From: Brevibacillus brevis NBRC 100599
GTDB taxonomy: Bacteria > Bacillota > Bacilli > Brevibacillales > Brevibacillaceae
Reading direction: 5' to 3'
Assembly (NCBI RefSeq): GCF_000010165.1
Contig: NC_012491.1
Span: forward strand, 944,501 to 1,008,500
Length of the DNA stretch: 64,000 nt
Shown here: positions 8,503 to 16,574 of the stretch, one piece after another
Layout: each line of letters opens with the position of its first letter
Numbering within the stretch: position 1 is the stretch's first letter
Program-made: the position numbers and the translations under genes
The notes under the pieces: generated by a model
The model's input: only the letters and a program-made list of their open reading frames with translations
Database searches by the model: none
Told to the model about the DNA's origin: nothing

Positions 8503-9210
8503 CTAGCGTGCGGCTTCGTAAACCTGCCGCAGGTTTGTAAATCCCTGGGATTGTGCTTTTACCAAATACTTCGCCCAGAGCGTTCCAGCGGCAAGAGCGT
8601 CACAGTAAGCGTGATGCCTGCGTGAGATCGGGATGTCGTGGGCCGCACAGAGGGCGTCCAGCGAGCCGTTGCCAATCGGATTATTCAACAATCGGATGAG
8701 CAGCATCGTATCCAGCATGCGATGGGTAAATGGACGCCGACTCGTTTTCCAAAGTCCAGATCGCAAAAATTCACGCTCATGGCGAGAATGATGGGCAACG
8801 AGTGGCCGATCTCCAACGTATTGAAAAAAACGGGACAAAGCCTCTAATAGCGGAGGAGCATCGGCAACCATATCATCGGTAATCCCGGTGAGAGAGCGGA
8901 TGTGTGGAGGAATCGCCCGTCCGGGATTGACCAACGTATAAAAAGAATCGCCGAGGAGGAGGTGTTCTCCTCTCATGGCGACTGCTCCCATCGATATAAT
9001 CGCGTCCCCGTGATCGGGATAAAAACCGGTCGTTTCCAGATCGACGACGACAACCTCCAGATCGTGTAGAGGAATATCGGCACTGGAATCGACCTGTTTA
9101 TTCACTTTGGAGATGGAGCGCAAATAGGCGATGTGTTGTTTATCATCTGCAATATCCGGCATGTCACGGTTCATATGCCAAATGCGACCGAATAAGTCCC
9201 ATTTTGCCAC
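8503..9210 (-). CDS. DEDDh 3'-5' exonuclease (DnaQ-like)
   Basis: A 235-aa single-domain exonuclease related to the epsilon subunit of DNA polymerase III. Exo I is VVVDLETTGFYP (residues about 51-62), Exo III has HHAYCDALAAG (about 207-217). In Exo II the usual HNxxFD is AHHSRHEREFL, so the metal-binding Asp appears to be Glu. GTG start with GGAGGAG six bases upstream, 11 bases behind the DUF294 gene. It is the last gene of the amt-DUF294-exonuclease operon, so its target may be an RNA or nucleotide derivative instead of replication errors; that is inference. Confidence 0.85.
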   Translation of the reverse strand: MAKWDLFGRIWHMNRDMPDIADDKQHIAYLRSISKVNKQVDSSADIPLHDLEVVVVDLETTGFYPDHGDAIISMGAVAMRGEHLLLGDSFYTLVNPGRAIPPHIRSLTGITDDMVADAPPLLEALSRFFQYVGDRPLVAHHSRHEREFLRSGLWKTSRRPFTHRMLDTMLLIRLLNNPIGNGSLDALCAAHDIPISRRHHAYCDALAAGTLWAKYLVKAQSQGFTNLRQVYEAAR

Positions 9211-9221
9211 GAAAACTCCTC

Positions 9222-10391
9222 CTATCGCCCCAAAATGGACGGGAGCTTTTCTGTCATTTTTTGCAGGCGGATCGCTAGCTTCATCGATTGTCGCACCATC
9301 ACTTGGGTGTCAGGAGAAAGCTCCCCTAGTTTGATATAGCTATTGCTTGTGTATTGTCCGTCTTCCCAATGGAGGGGAGCGATCAGTCGCAGACCTTGAA
9401 CTTGACGGAAGTACGCGGCTACCTCGTCACAAAAGCTTTTGCTCCAGACGCCTTTTTCGCCGAGTAGATCTAAGCGTTCCAAAGTAGAACTAGCAAAGAT
9501 TCCATTCGCCAAGGCAAAATGCCGTACACAATTCACCAGTGGCAAATAGATGCCATACTTCACATTGATGGCGCCGCGGAAGCGACCATGGACTTCAGGT
9601 AAAACTCTGCCGAAGATTCCGAGCGGCACTCGATAATGCAGCGTATTGCTCACCAGTCGATTCAGCAAGAAGACGTTTCCTGCAAGCAATTGACGGAAAC
9701 GGTCATGGACGGGAGTAAAAATAGCCGATTCACCCCATAGGACACGAACATCACTTGCGAGCAGTAAATAACGGGCGTTTTCCCAGATGGGGTGAGAGAC
9801 CCATCTGTCCATTTGGTCCAGCCATTGTTCGGTGCTTCCTCGCCATTTTGGGGAGAGGCAAGTGACATTCCCTTGGCAGGGAGGATAGCCAGCTACCTCC
9901 AAACCAGCAACGATCGTCGCCCCTAACAATTGAAAGTAGCCATGTATCTTCTCTTTTTCTTGTTCGCCCAGATGATCTGGCAGTTGATAGACGAGACCGT
10001 TATCCTGATCGCTGATGAGTGCTTGCTCTGATCGGCCGCCACTGCCGAATTGCAGAAAGGCAAAGGGGATGGGAGGGGTACCCAAGCCTCTTTTGGCAAG
10101 GTCGTTCACAGCGAGGAGCACCCCTTGTCGGATGAGATTGTCGTGAATCAGATTGACGACGATGGAAAAGGGGGCTAATTCCCCTGCGCGATTTAATGAA
10201 CGTAACGGGGAAGGGTCCAACAATTCGCGTCGCAATACGGCCAGCTCGTCAAAGGAGTCAACATTCCGTATTTTTTCCACTTGTTCAGGTGAGAAAATGA
10301 GAGGTGCTGCTTTGAGTAGATCCAGTCGGTCGTGCGCGTTCAGGCTGGAGTAGTTCGGGATAGCCGTATCCCCCGTGTTCGCTAAGGTCAA
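9222..10391 (-). CDS. DUF294 putative nucleotidyltransferase (GlnD-like)
   Basis: 389 aa. The N-terminal half has the nucleotidyltransferase core FGSGGRSEQALISDQDNGLVY (given as GSGGRSEQALISDQDNGLVY), with the two Asp residues that bind metal, as in the uridylyltransferase domain of GlnD. The C-terminal half is a helical DUF294-C substrate-binding domain. Unlike many relatives it has no CBS or cyclic-nucleotide domain. The start is uncertain: a TTG at 10391 has AGGAGG 8 bases upstream inside the amt coding region, while an ATG at 10430 lacks a site. It overlaps the amt 3' end by about 107 bases. The modified substrate is unknown. Confidence 0.8.
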   Translation of the reverse strand: MTLANTGDTAIPNYSSLNAHDRLDLLKAAPLIFSPEQVEKIRNVDSFDELAVLRRELLDPSPLRSLNRAGELAPFSIVVNLIHDNLIRQGVLLAVNDLAKRGLGTPPIPFAFLQFGSGGRSEQALISDQDNGLVYQLPDHLGEQEKEKIHGYFQLLGATIVAGLEVAGYPPCQGNVTCLSPKWRGSTEQWLDQMDRWVSHPIWENARYLLLASDVRVLWGESAIFTPVHDRFRQLLAGNVFLLNRLVSNTLHYRVPLGIFGRVLPEVHGRFRGAINVKYGIYLPLVNCVRHFALANGIFASSTLERLDLLGEKGVWSKSFCDEVAAYFRQVQGLRLIAPLHWEDGQYTSNSYIKLGELSPDTQVMVRQSMKLAIRLQKMTEKLPSILGR

Positions 10392-11619
10392 GACCAACCA
10401 CCTCCTCCTCTTCAGTGACTCGCAGGCCAATGGTTACTTTTAACACATACAAAATGATGAAGGCTACCACGAAGACGTAGAGCGCGGAGCCAGCCAAGCC
10501 CAAGGCCTGAACCCCTAGTTGATGCAGACCGCCACCATAAAACAGCCCAGGACTGCCTACGCCGACCTTTTCGACAAGCTCCGGGGTAGCGAATAAGCCC
10601 GTGGACAACGTTCCCCATATACCAGCCACCCCATGCACGGAAAAAGCGAAGACAGGATCATCAATCCCCATGCGGTCAAACCAAATAGATGTATAAAATG
10701 TTAGAATACCTGACACAGAACCAATCACGACAGCTGCCCACGGATCGACGAAGGCGCAGGATGCTGTAATCGCGACGAGAGCTGCGAGGACGCCGTTGAG
10801 CATGCTTGGAATATCTGCTTTTCCCATGACGATCCAGGAGATAGCAAGAGCGGCGACAGCGCCCGCTGCGGTAGCAAGATTGGTAGTGACAGCGATATAG
10901 CCGAAAAATCCAGATGTGCTGCCGAGCGTGGAGCCAGCATTAAAGCCGAACCAGCCGATCCAGAGAAACAGGACACCTAGGACAGAGTAGACTTGGTTGT
11001 GACCAGGAATCAGATTGGAGCTGCCGTCGCGATTGTATTTTCCAATGCGGGGTTTCAAAAGGATAGTGGCGACGAGTGCGACGATGGCGCCTTGAAGGTG
11101 GACAACCGTAGAACCAGCGAAGTCTTGCATCCCGAGCTGCGCCAACCAACCTCCGCCCCATACCCAGTGACCGACGACAGGGTAGATGAGGACAGTAAAT
11201 AGTACGCTGAACAGAAAATAAATGGATAGCTTGGCGCGTTCAGCAAAACCGCCCCAGGCGATGGCGAGTGAAACGGCTGCAAAAGCGAGCTGAAAGAGGA
11301 AGAGAATCGAGATAGGTACAGTTGCAGCGGAAAAAGCGGAGAAAGCGTCTTTTTGCATGCCGTCAAAAAAGAATCCGGAAAGTCCAATGAAAGAGTTCCC
11401 GTCTCCAAAGGTCAGCCCAAAGCCGAACGCCCAAAAGGCAATCGAGCAGATGCCGAAGGTAAGGACCGTTTTGCCTGCGACGTGACCGGCGTTTTTCATG
11501 CGAGTAGAACCGGCTTCCAGCAGGGCGAATCCAACCTGCATGAGAATGACCAGAATGGCCGAGACCATGACCCATGTGGCGTCAATGGCAGACGAGAGAC
11601 TTGCGACAGTAGGTTCCAT
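10285..11619 (-). CDS. amt: Ammonium transporter Amt
   Basis: 444 aa with about 11 membrane segments. Signature stretches are DATWVMVSAILVILMQVGFALLEAGS at the N terminus (the pore entrance), DFAGSTVVHLQG (Amt motif with the first pore His) and FSVHGVAGIWGTLSTGLFA (second pore His). It imports ammonium. AGAGGT precedes the ATG. Two GlnR/TnrA-type boxes lie 19 and 48 bases upstream, so transcription should respond to nitrogen. No PII (glnK) gene follows; a DUF294 nucleotidyltransferase takes that place. Confidence 0.95.
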   Translation of the reverse strand: MEPTVASLSSAIDATWVMVSAILVILMQVGFALLEAGSTRMKNAGHVAGKTVLTFGICSIAFWAFGFGLTFGDGNSFIGLSGFFFDGMQKDAFSAFSAATVPISILFLFQLAFAAVSLAIAWGGFAERAKLSIYFLFSVLFTVLIYPVVGHWVWGGGWLAQLGMQDFAGSTVVHLQGAIVALVATILLKPRIGKYNRDGSSNLIPGHNQVYSVLGVLFLWIGWFGFNAGSTLGSTSGFFGYIAVTTNLATAAGAVAALAISWIVMGKADIPSMLNGVLAALVAITASCAFVDPWAAVVIGSVSGILTFYTSIWFDRMGIDDPVFAFSVHGVAGIWGTLSTGLFATPELVEKVGVGSPGLFYGGGLHQLGVQALGLAGSALYVFVVAFIILYVLKVTIGLRVTEEEEVVGLDLSEHGGYGYPELLQPERARPTGSTQSSTSHFLT

Positions 11620-11637
11620 CCATCTACCTCTTTTCTG

Positions 11638-11654
11638 TGTCAGATAACCTGACG
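11638..11654. promoter_or_regulatory. GlnR/TnrA-like box, promoter-proximal
   Basis: TGTCAGATAACCTGACG fits TGTNA-N7-TNACA with one mismatch at the last base. It lies 19 bases upstream of the amt start, where bound GlnR would block transcription. Confidence 0.65.
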
Positions 11655-11666
11655 CGAATTTATTTA

Positions 11667-11683
11667 TGTCAGATTATATGACA
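11667..11683. promoter_or_regulatory. GlnR/TnrA box, distal (perfect match)
   Basis: TGTCAGATTATATGACA matches the TGTNA-N7-TNACA consensus exactly. It is 29 bases centre-to-centre from the proximal box and 48 bases upstream of amt. Confidence 0.78.
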
Positions 11684-11743
11684 TGAAAATTTCGGATGCA
11701 ATTGTTTTTTTGCAAATAATGAGAAAACACCAATCCTTCCGTC

Positions 11744-12982
11744 TTAAGCAGAGGAGGATTGGTGTTGTTCGGTTGATGCTCGTTTTTCAATTAGGAAGCC
11801 AGTGAAGCTCATGGCAGCGAGGAATAGTCCACTGACGAGGAAAAGCTGCTCGACGGGCCATTTGCCCATCCAGATTGCACCGAGGCTGCTGGACAACGTC
11901 GAAAAGAAGGTGAGCACAAGCAAATTGATTGCGAATATCTTGCCTGTACTGTTGCTGGATGCTTTCATTTGAATCGCAGTCACGGTAGGAATGCCGATGA
12001 GCGGTCCCCCTATTCCTGAGACGGCAGCTCCGAGGAAAGCGGTCCAGGAAGCACTCCCTCCCATCATGAGTAAAAAGGACCCGCATGCCTGAAAAGACCA
12101 CCCGATTAAAATGAGAAACAAATAGCGAGTAGAACTCGTCCGGGTCATGTACAGACTCCCCAACAAATTTCCGATTCCATAAAAACCAAACAGGATGGCT
12201 AATATACTTCCGTTGCCTTGTTGCATGCGTTCGGCTAAAAAGGGGTAGCCCACCGTATACGTGACCTGCCAAATGAGAAAGCCCATGTTGCCAAAGAGTA
12301 GGACCAACAGCAATATTCGATTTCGCTTCAATTCTTGTACTCCTGAGGTAATATCACGGATGTACTGGCGAGGTGTCATTTTGACAGGGAAATGATCGGT
12401 CTTAGAGAGGCGAAGTGCTTGAAGAAAGAATACCGAGATGAGATAACTGCCTGCGTTGATAAAAAACAAGGTGGAAAGTGGCAAGAAAGAGGCGACAAGC
12501 CCGATTGTCATTGGTGCAATAATTCGAACTGTTCGCATGGTTGTATCCAAAATGGCGTTTGCCTGTCCTAGCTGATCCACGGGAACTGCTGATTTGATCG
12601 CCACAGTCCGGGCGGGTTGGAACAGACTGGAGAACAATCCTAACCCAAATTGGGCTATAAGAAAATACGAAAACTGCTCGATTCCCATCACTGTAAGGAA
12701 GCCAACGACGATCACCACGGCAATTCGTGAGAGGACAGCCACAACCATAAGCAGGCGTGGACTGTATCGGTCCGCAAGTACGCCACTAATGAGGAAAAAC
12801 AGCAGGCCAGCAACCATCTCCGGAATGGCGAGGAGACTGAGCACCGTTCCTGATTTCGTTGCTTGAAGCAAATACCAGAGCAAGGCAAAGCTGTAGCACT
12901 GATCTCCAATGTTGGACATCAATTGCGCTAGCCATAGCTTGAGAAACGACCCATTTTTCCACAAAGATGAAGGCGAATCCAT
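11744..12982 (-). CDS. MFS transporter (macrolide exporter-like)
   Basis: 412 aa with about 12 membrane segments. SGVLADRYSPRLLMV is MFS motif A, and the arrangement resembles the DHA3 group (MefA/TetV-like) of drug exporters. Family-level call only. The ATG at 12982 is preceded by GGAGAGGG, which is one arm of a 9-bp inverted repeat (12987-12995 with 13041-13049), so ribosome access may be limited by a hairpin. It follows the MFS gene at 13062-14237 in the same direction and may share its transcript. Confidence 0.82.
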   Translation of the reverse strand: MDSPSSLWKNGSFLKLWLAQLMSNIGDQCYSFALLWYLLQATKSGTVLSLLAIPEMVAGLLFFLISGVLADRYSPRLLMVVAVLSRIAVVIVVGFLTVMGIEQFSYFLIAQFGLGLFSSLFQPARTVAIKSAVPVDQLGQANAILDTTMRTVRIIAPMTIGLVASFLPLSTLFFINAGSYLISVFFLQALRLSKTDHFPVKMTPRQYIRDITSGVQELKRNRILLLVLLFGNMGFLIWQVTYTVGYPFLAERMQQGNGSILAILFGFYGIGNLLGSLYMTRTSSTRYLFLILIGWSFQACGSFLLMMGGSASWTAFLGAAVSGIGGPLIGIPTVTAIQMKASSNSTGKIFAINLLVLTFFSTLSSSLGAIWMGKWPVEQLFLVSGLFLAAMSFTGFLIEKRASTEQHQSSSA

Positions 12983-12986
12983 CTAA

Positions 12987-13049
12987 CCCTCTCCGTTCTG
13001 CTGACTGCGATAAAATGAATTTGACCATAGCGTAGCAAGGCGGAGAGGG
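12987..13049 (-). promoter_or_regulatory. Hairpin enclosing the MFS ribosome binding site
   Basis: On the minus strand CCCTCTCCG (13049-13041) can pair with CGGAGAGGG (12995-12987), and the second arm contains the Shine-Dalgarno of the gene starting at 12982. The loop is about 45 nt. The upstream gene stops about 13 bases before the first arm. Confidence 0.5.
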
Positions 13050-13061
13050 AAAGTAAAGGAC

Positions 13062-14237
13062 TCAAGCTTGTGCGGTTACATGTAATTTACCTGTCCTCCA
13101 AACGAAGAGAAAATAGGCGATCAGAAAAGTGAAGGTGGCGAAGGTGCTGACCCCCACGAAACCAAAAATCGAATACAAACTGCCTGCGAAAGAAGAGGCA
13201 ATGAAAGTTCCTATGTACATGCAAGCGTTAGCCAAGCTCGATATGGTACCGCGCGAGGTGTCGGACAATGATTGCAAGTAACCCATCAGGACAGGCACGA
13301 GTACACCGCCGAAGCAATACATGAAGAAGAGGACAACCTGCAAAAGGCCGATTCCCGGTATGTAAGGCAAAACAAGATAGAGCAGGGCGCTGCCCAGAAA
13401 CCCAACGGTCAAAATCGTACTTCTCTTCCAACGCTCGAGTAACCAACCGCTGAGTAAGCTGCCAACGGTGTTGCCAAGCCCGATAACTAAAGTGATCAAG
13501 CCAATTTCAGTAACAGATTGCTGATATTGATCGGAAAGCCATACGCCATAGAATGAAAAGACTGCATAGACACCCGTCATAAAAACGAAATAGCCGATAA
13601 AGCTGCGTGAAGCTTGCGGCAGTCGCAACAGATCCTTGTAACGTGCAAAAATAGCGTTGGTGGTTCCAAGTCCGGGTATGGAGGTAGGAGGCAATAGATC
13701 AGGAAGTTTTCGGATGATGAGTACAAAAGCTCCGAGAGAAGCAATTCCTACAGCCAAAAAAGGAAACGACCAATGATAAGCTGACAGAAAACTGCCGATA
13801 GGTACACCGATCACTTGGGAAACCGAAAGACCTGCCATGACAACCCCCATAGCTTTTCCGATACGAGCAGGAGGAAACAAAACAGGAATGGCGGCCCACA
13901 CCTGCGGACCGATAAAGGCTGAACAGATCCCGGCAAGAAAGCGAAAGAAAAGCATCGCGGTGAAACTAGGTGCAAAGGCGCATGCAAGTGTGGAAAGGGC
14001 AAATCCGAGCATACCGACTGCCATCACATGTTTTCTATTTCGATTATCAGATAGCGGGCCGGCGATTAAAGCGGCTAAAGCAAATCCGAGAGCATAGGTT
14101 CCGATCAGCCAAGCTGCCTGATTAGTGGATACGTGATATAGCTCTCGCAAGGTTGGCAGCAGTGGGCTAATGATAAATGTATTCGTACCGATCAAAAACA
14201 TGGTGAAGAAAAAGATCATCAAAAATAGGCGCTCCAT
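13062..14237 (-). CDS. MFS transporter, DHA1 family
   Basis: 391 aa, 12 predicted membrane segments. GPLSDNRNRKHVMAVGMLGF is MFS motif A and GVPIGSFLSAYHWSFPFLAV is a motif C-like stretch, so it is a proton-coupled exporter of the Bmr/AraJ type. The substrate cannot be assigned. GAGGAGAG precedes the ATG. It lies 70 bases downstream of an ArsR-family gene on the same strand, which probably controls it, and is followed by a second MFS gene. Confidence 0.83.
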   Translation of the reverse strand: MERLFLMIFFFTMFLIGTNTFIISPLLPTLRELYHVSTNQAAWLIGTYALGFALAALIAGPLSDNRNRKHVMAVGMLGFALSTLACAFAPSFTAMLFFRFLAGICSAFIGPQVWAAIPVLFPPARIGKAMGVVMAGLSVSQVIGVPIGSFLSAYHWSFPFLAVGIASLGAFVLIIRKLPDLLPPTSIPGLGTTNAIFARYKDLLRLPQASRSFIGYFVFMTGVYAVFSFYGVWLSDQYQQSVTEIGLITLVIGLGNTVGSLLSGWLLERWKRSTILTVGFLGSALLYLVLPYIPGIGLLQVVLFFMYCFGGVLVPVLMGYLQSLSDTSRGTISSLANACMYIGTFIASSFAGSLYSIFGFVGVSTFATFTFLIAYFLFVWRTGKLHVTAQA

Positions 14238-14307
14238 AAAAAACTCTCCTCTTTGTAATTATATAGTTAAATAACCTTTGAACTAAAGAGCAAAAAAAGG
14301 ATACCAA

Positions 14308-14598
14308 TTATAAGGTATCTAAAAAGCCAGGCAGAATTTGATCAAATGTCTCTTTATAAATGCGCATGTACCGTGTTTGCCCCTCCTTTCTTACTTTGAT
14401 CAGTCCTGCCTCTCGAAGTGTCTTGAAATGATAGGAGGCATTGGACTTGGAAGTATCGCAGGTCAAACCCACTTCTGTACAACTTAGCTCGTTGCTGGAA
14501 TGATATAAGGCCTTTAAAATGGCTAGCCTTGTCTCATCTGCCAACGCTTTAAAAATCTTGATTCGTTTTTCGGTGAGTTCAAGTTGTTCAATATTCAT
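14308..14598 (-). CDS. ArsR-family transcriptional regulator
   Basis: 96 aa, the usual size. A winged helix-turn-helix spans residues 12-85, with KALADETRLAILKAL and SNASYHFKTLREAGLIKVRKEG as the recognition region. There is a Cys at CTEVGLTCD in the alpha-3 region, but not the ELCVCDL metal site of ArsR/SmtB, so the inducer may be non-metal. It is the first gene before two MFS exporters and is likely their repressor. The Shine-Dalgarno is weak. Confidence 0.85.
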   Translation of the reverse strand: MNIEQLELTEKRIKIFKALADETRLAILKALYHSSNELSCTEVGLTCDTSKSNASYHFKTLREAGLIKVRKEGQTRYMRIYKETFDQILPGFLDTL

Positions 14599-14647
14599 AA
14601 AACTATCTTACTAAGGAATCGCTATCCAGGCAACCATTTCATTCCTT

Positions 14648-14806
14648 TTATTTTTGATTCTTTATGTTTTCGTTGTTGTGTTGGTGCTGATAGGAAGCGC
14701 CTTGGTTGTCTTCGGTATGCGTATCATCTGCAACGGTACTGCTGGTTAGCCCTGCTACGGCTAATCCTTTTTGATTCAGGTTTTTGGCGCTTTTGAATTT
14801 GGACAT
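14648..14806 (-). CDS. Small orphan protein, 52 aa
   Basis: A short reading frame with AGGGGGTAG placed 4 bases before its ATG. The product begins MSKFKSAKNLNQKGLAVAGL and has a hydrophilic C-terminal half rich in Asp, His, Asn and Gln. There is no signal peptide with clear cleavage site, no Cys, and no membrane segment. I do not recognise it. A spore-associated or secreted peptide is conceivable. The assignment rests on the ribosome site and the intact frame only. Confidence 0.5.
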   Translation of the reverse strand: MSKFKSAKNLNQKGLAVAGLTSSTVADDTHTEDNQGASYQHQHNNENIKNQK

Positions 14807-14940
14807 ATTACTACCCCCTATTTGCTAATGGATGCTTACTTAAGATGTCTTGTTTCGCGGGGGAGTAGTCATCCTCATTTTCCTAGACGGCAGTTGAGGT
14901 ATACTAAATAAAAAGGGTGCGTCAGGGAGGATGGGAGCGG

Positions 14941-15300
14941 ATGGCAGGGTGTGTCATGATCGTGGAGGGGAAGACAGACAAAGAACGTTTGCTTCGGGTG
15001 CTGGCTGAGCCTGTCACGATTCTTTGTACGTACGGTTCCTATAGCTTGGAAAAAGGGGAGAAGCTGCTCGCTCAAACGGAAGTAGCAGATGCAGATGAGA
15101 TATACCTATTTACTGATGAAGACGACAGCGGGAAAAAATTGCGAACGCATTTAAGTGAAGATTTTCCTGATGCAATCCATCTGCATACGCCGAAAATGTA
15201 CAGAGAGGTTGCCGACACGCCTCTTTCGGTACTGGCAGAAATTTTGGAGCGAGCAGGCTTTGCAGTTATAGTGCCTCATCCTGATCTTGGAGAGCGGTAA
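14941..15300 (+). CDS. Toprim domain protein (YusF-like)
   Basis: 119 aa, essentially a lone Toprim domain: MIVEGKTDKERL (catalytic Glu) at residues 6-17, and YLFTDEDDSGKKLRTHL (the DxD motif) at about 53-69. Toprim domains catalyse phosphoryl transfer in primases, RNase M5 and topoisomerases. Stand-alone members such as YusF have no known role. The ATG at 14941 is preferred over a GTG at 14917, which has no ribosome site. Confidence 0.8.
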   Translation: MAGCVMIVEGKTDKERLLRVLAEPVTILCTYGSYSLEKGEKLLAQTEVADADEIYLFTDEDDSGKKLRTHLSEDFPDAIHLHTPKMYREVADTPLSVLAEILERAGFAVIVPHPDLGER

Positions 15301-15364
15301 GGGGATAAAACACCGTTCCATCGGCTATAACAGTAGTAAATGGAATGGTGGAGGTGCAAGGTAA

Positions 15365-15571
15365 TTGCGTAGTTTGATGACATTTTTTAATCGAATGAAC
15401 ATTATGGTGTGGCTGGTGGGTATCTTTGTTGCTCATGCCGCGCTCTATCTGGTATTGGGGACGGCGACGTGGCTGGCTACCTCGCTTTTGGCAACAGCGT
15501 TCTACGGCGTTATTTTATTGGTAGGCAAATTAATTGCCAGTCGTTATCCAGACAAGGAAGAAAGCAGATGA
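15365..15571 (+). CDS. Small two-helix membrane protein
   Basis: 68 aa with two hydrophobic segments (about 14-32 and 36-56) and a charged C terminus. TTG start with GGAGG 10 bases upstream. Family not recognised. It ends at the terminator shared with uppP. Confidence 0.65.
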   Translation: MRSLMTFFNRMNIMVWLVGIFVAHAALYLVLGTATWLATSLLATAFYGVILLVGKLIASRYPDKEESR

Positions 15572-15602
15572 AAGCCGGCGAGCAAGTAGCCGGCTTTTTT
15601 TG
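15572..15602. terminator. Intrinsic terminator
   Basis: AAGCCGGC (15572-15579) pairs with GCCGGCTT (15589-15596), followed by a T run to 15602. It lies between convergent genes. Confidence 0.85.
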
Positions 15603-15604
15603 CA

Positions 15605-16390
15605 TTACCAGCCCAAGAGCTGCATGAGTAAAATGAACCCACCTAATACCCAGACGTAGATGGCGAAGCCCTTCATCGAGCCTGTACTGATAATCGTAAG
15701 CATCCAGCGAATGGCAACATATCCAGCAAGTCCGGCAAACATGGTGCCCACGAGCATCGGGATCAATAAAGCTGTTTCAAGCGGTGTTTCTACGAGCTTG
15801 GCTGTTTGCAAGACACAAGCACCCAGAATCGCTGGCAAGGATATTAAAAACGAAAAGCGCGCAGCGTCAGCGCGGTCGATCCCGCGTAGGAGAGCGCCGG
15901 CAATCGTCAGTCCTGAGCGGGAAATAGCAGGCAGGATCGCAGCACCTTGCAGTGTCCCGATGATGAGGGCGTCCGTGTAGTTGATTTCCTCGAATCTCCG
16001 ATTTCCACGGCGCATGGATTCCACCGCCCAGAGGATCGCGCCTGTCGCAAGAAATTCCCACCCGATCGTAATGCCTGTCTGCGAGATTTCTTCAAAATAA
16101 TCTTCAAAGGCGAGTCCGATCACTGCTGTAGGGATCGTACCTACGACCAATAGCTTTGTCAGCTTGCTCTTCGGATTCATGATGATAAAACGAACCTGTG
16201 GCCAAAAGACGATAACGACAGCGATCAGCGTACCGAAATGAAGCATCGTGTCAAATAAAAGGCCGACCTCCTGCATACCAAACATTTTGCGAAATAAAAC
16301 GAGATGACCCGTGCTGGATATCGGTAAAAATTCAGTCAAGCCTTGTACAATACCGAGAAAAATATGTTCAAGCAACAACAGCATAGGCAA
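15605..16390 (-). CDS. uppP: Undecaprenyl-diphosphatase UppP (BacA)
   Basis: 261 aa with about 8 membrane segments. It dephosphorylates undecaprenyl pyrophosphate to recycle the cell-wall lipid carrier and gives bacitracin tolerance. GIVQGLTEFLPISSTGHLVL (with the EFLPISSTGH catalytic stretch, residues 14-33) and the second repeat ILPAISRSGLTIAGALLRG are diagnostic. TTG start with GGAG 6 bases upstream; an ATG two codons later is possible. Confidence 0.94.
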   Translation of the reverse strand: MPMLLLLEHIFLGIVQGLTEFLPISSTGHLVLFRKMFGMQEVGLLFDTMLHFGTLIAVVIVFWPQVRFIIMNPKSKLTKLLVVGTIPTAVIGLAFEDYFEEISQTGITIGWEFLATGAILWAVESMRRGNRRFEEINYTDALIIGTLQGAAILPAISRSGLTIAGALLRGIDRADAARFSFLISLPAILGACVLQTAKLVETPLETALLIPMLVGTMFAGLAGYVAIRWMLTIISTGSMKGFAIYVWVLGGFILLMQLLGW

Positions 16391-16574
16391 GAGTCACTCC
16401 AGTCTTGAAAAAGTAGGGCCAAGCCAGTCTTACTGTCATATGTATGTCCGTGAATGGAAGACTTGCCTATTTCGTTGGGCATCGTTATTTTGTTAGAAAA
16501 AAGTTGTGGTATTTTCTTGCGGGAGATGGGTATAGTTAGTGTGCACAAAGGTAGAGAGCGAGGAAAAAATACAT

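Noticed and set aside
14238..14307. ArsR operator in the arsR-MFS gap
   Set aside because: AACTAT-type elements occur, but no clear dyad is repeated upstream of arsR, so no site is claimed.
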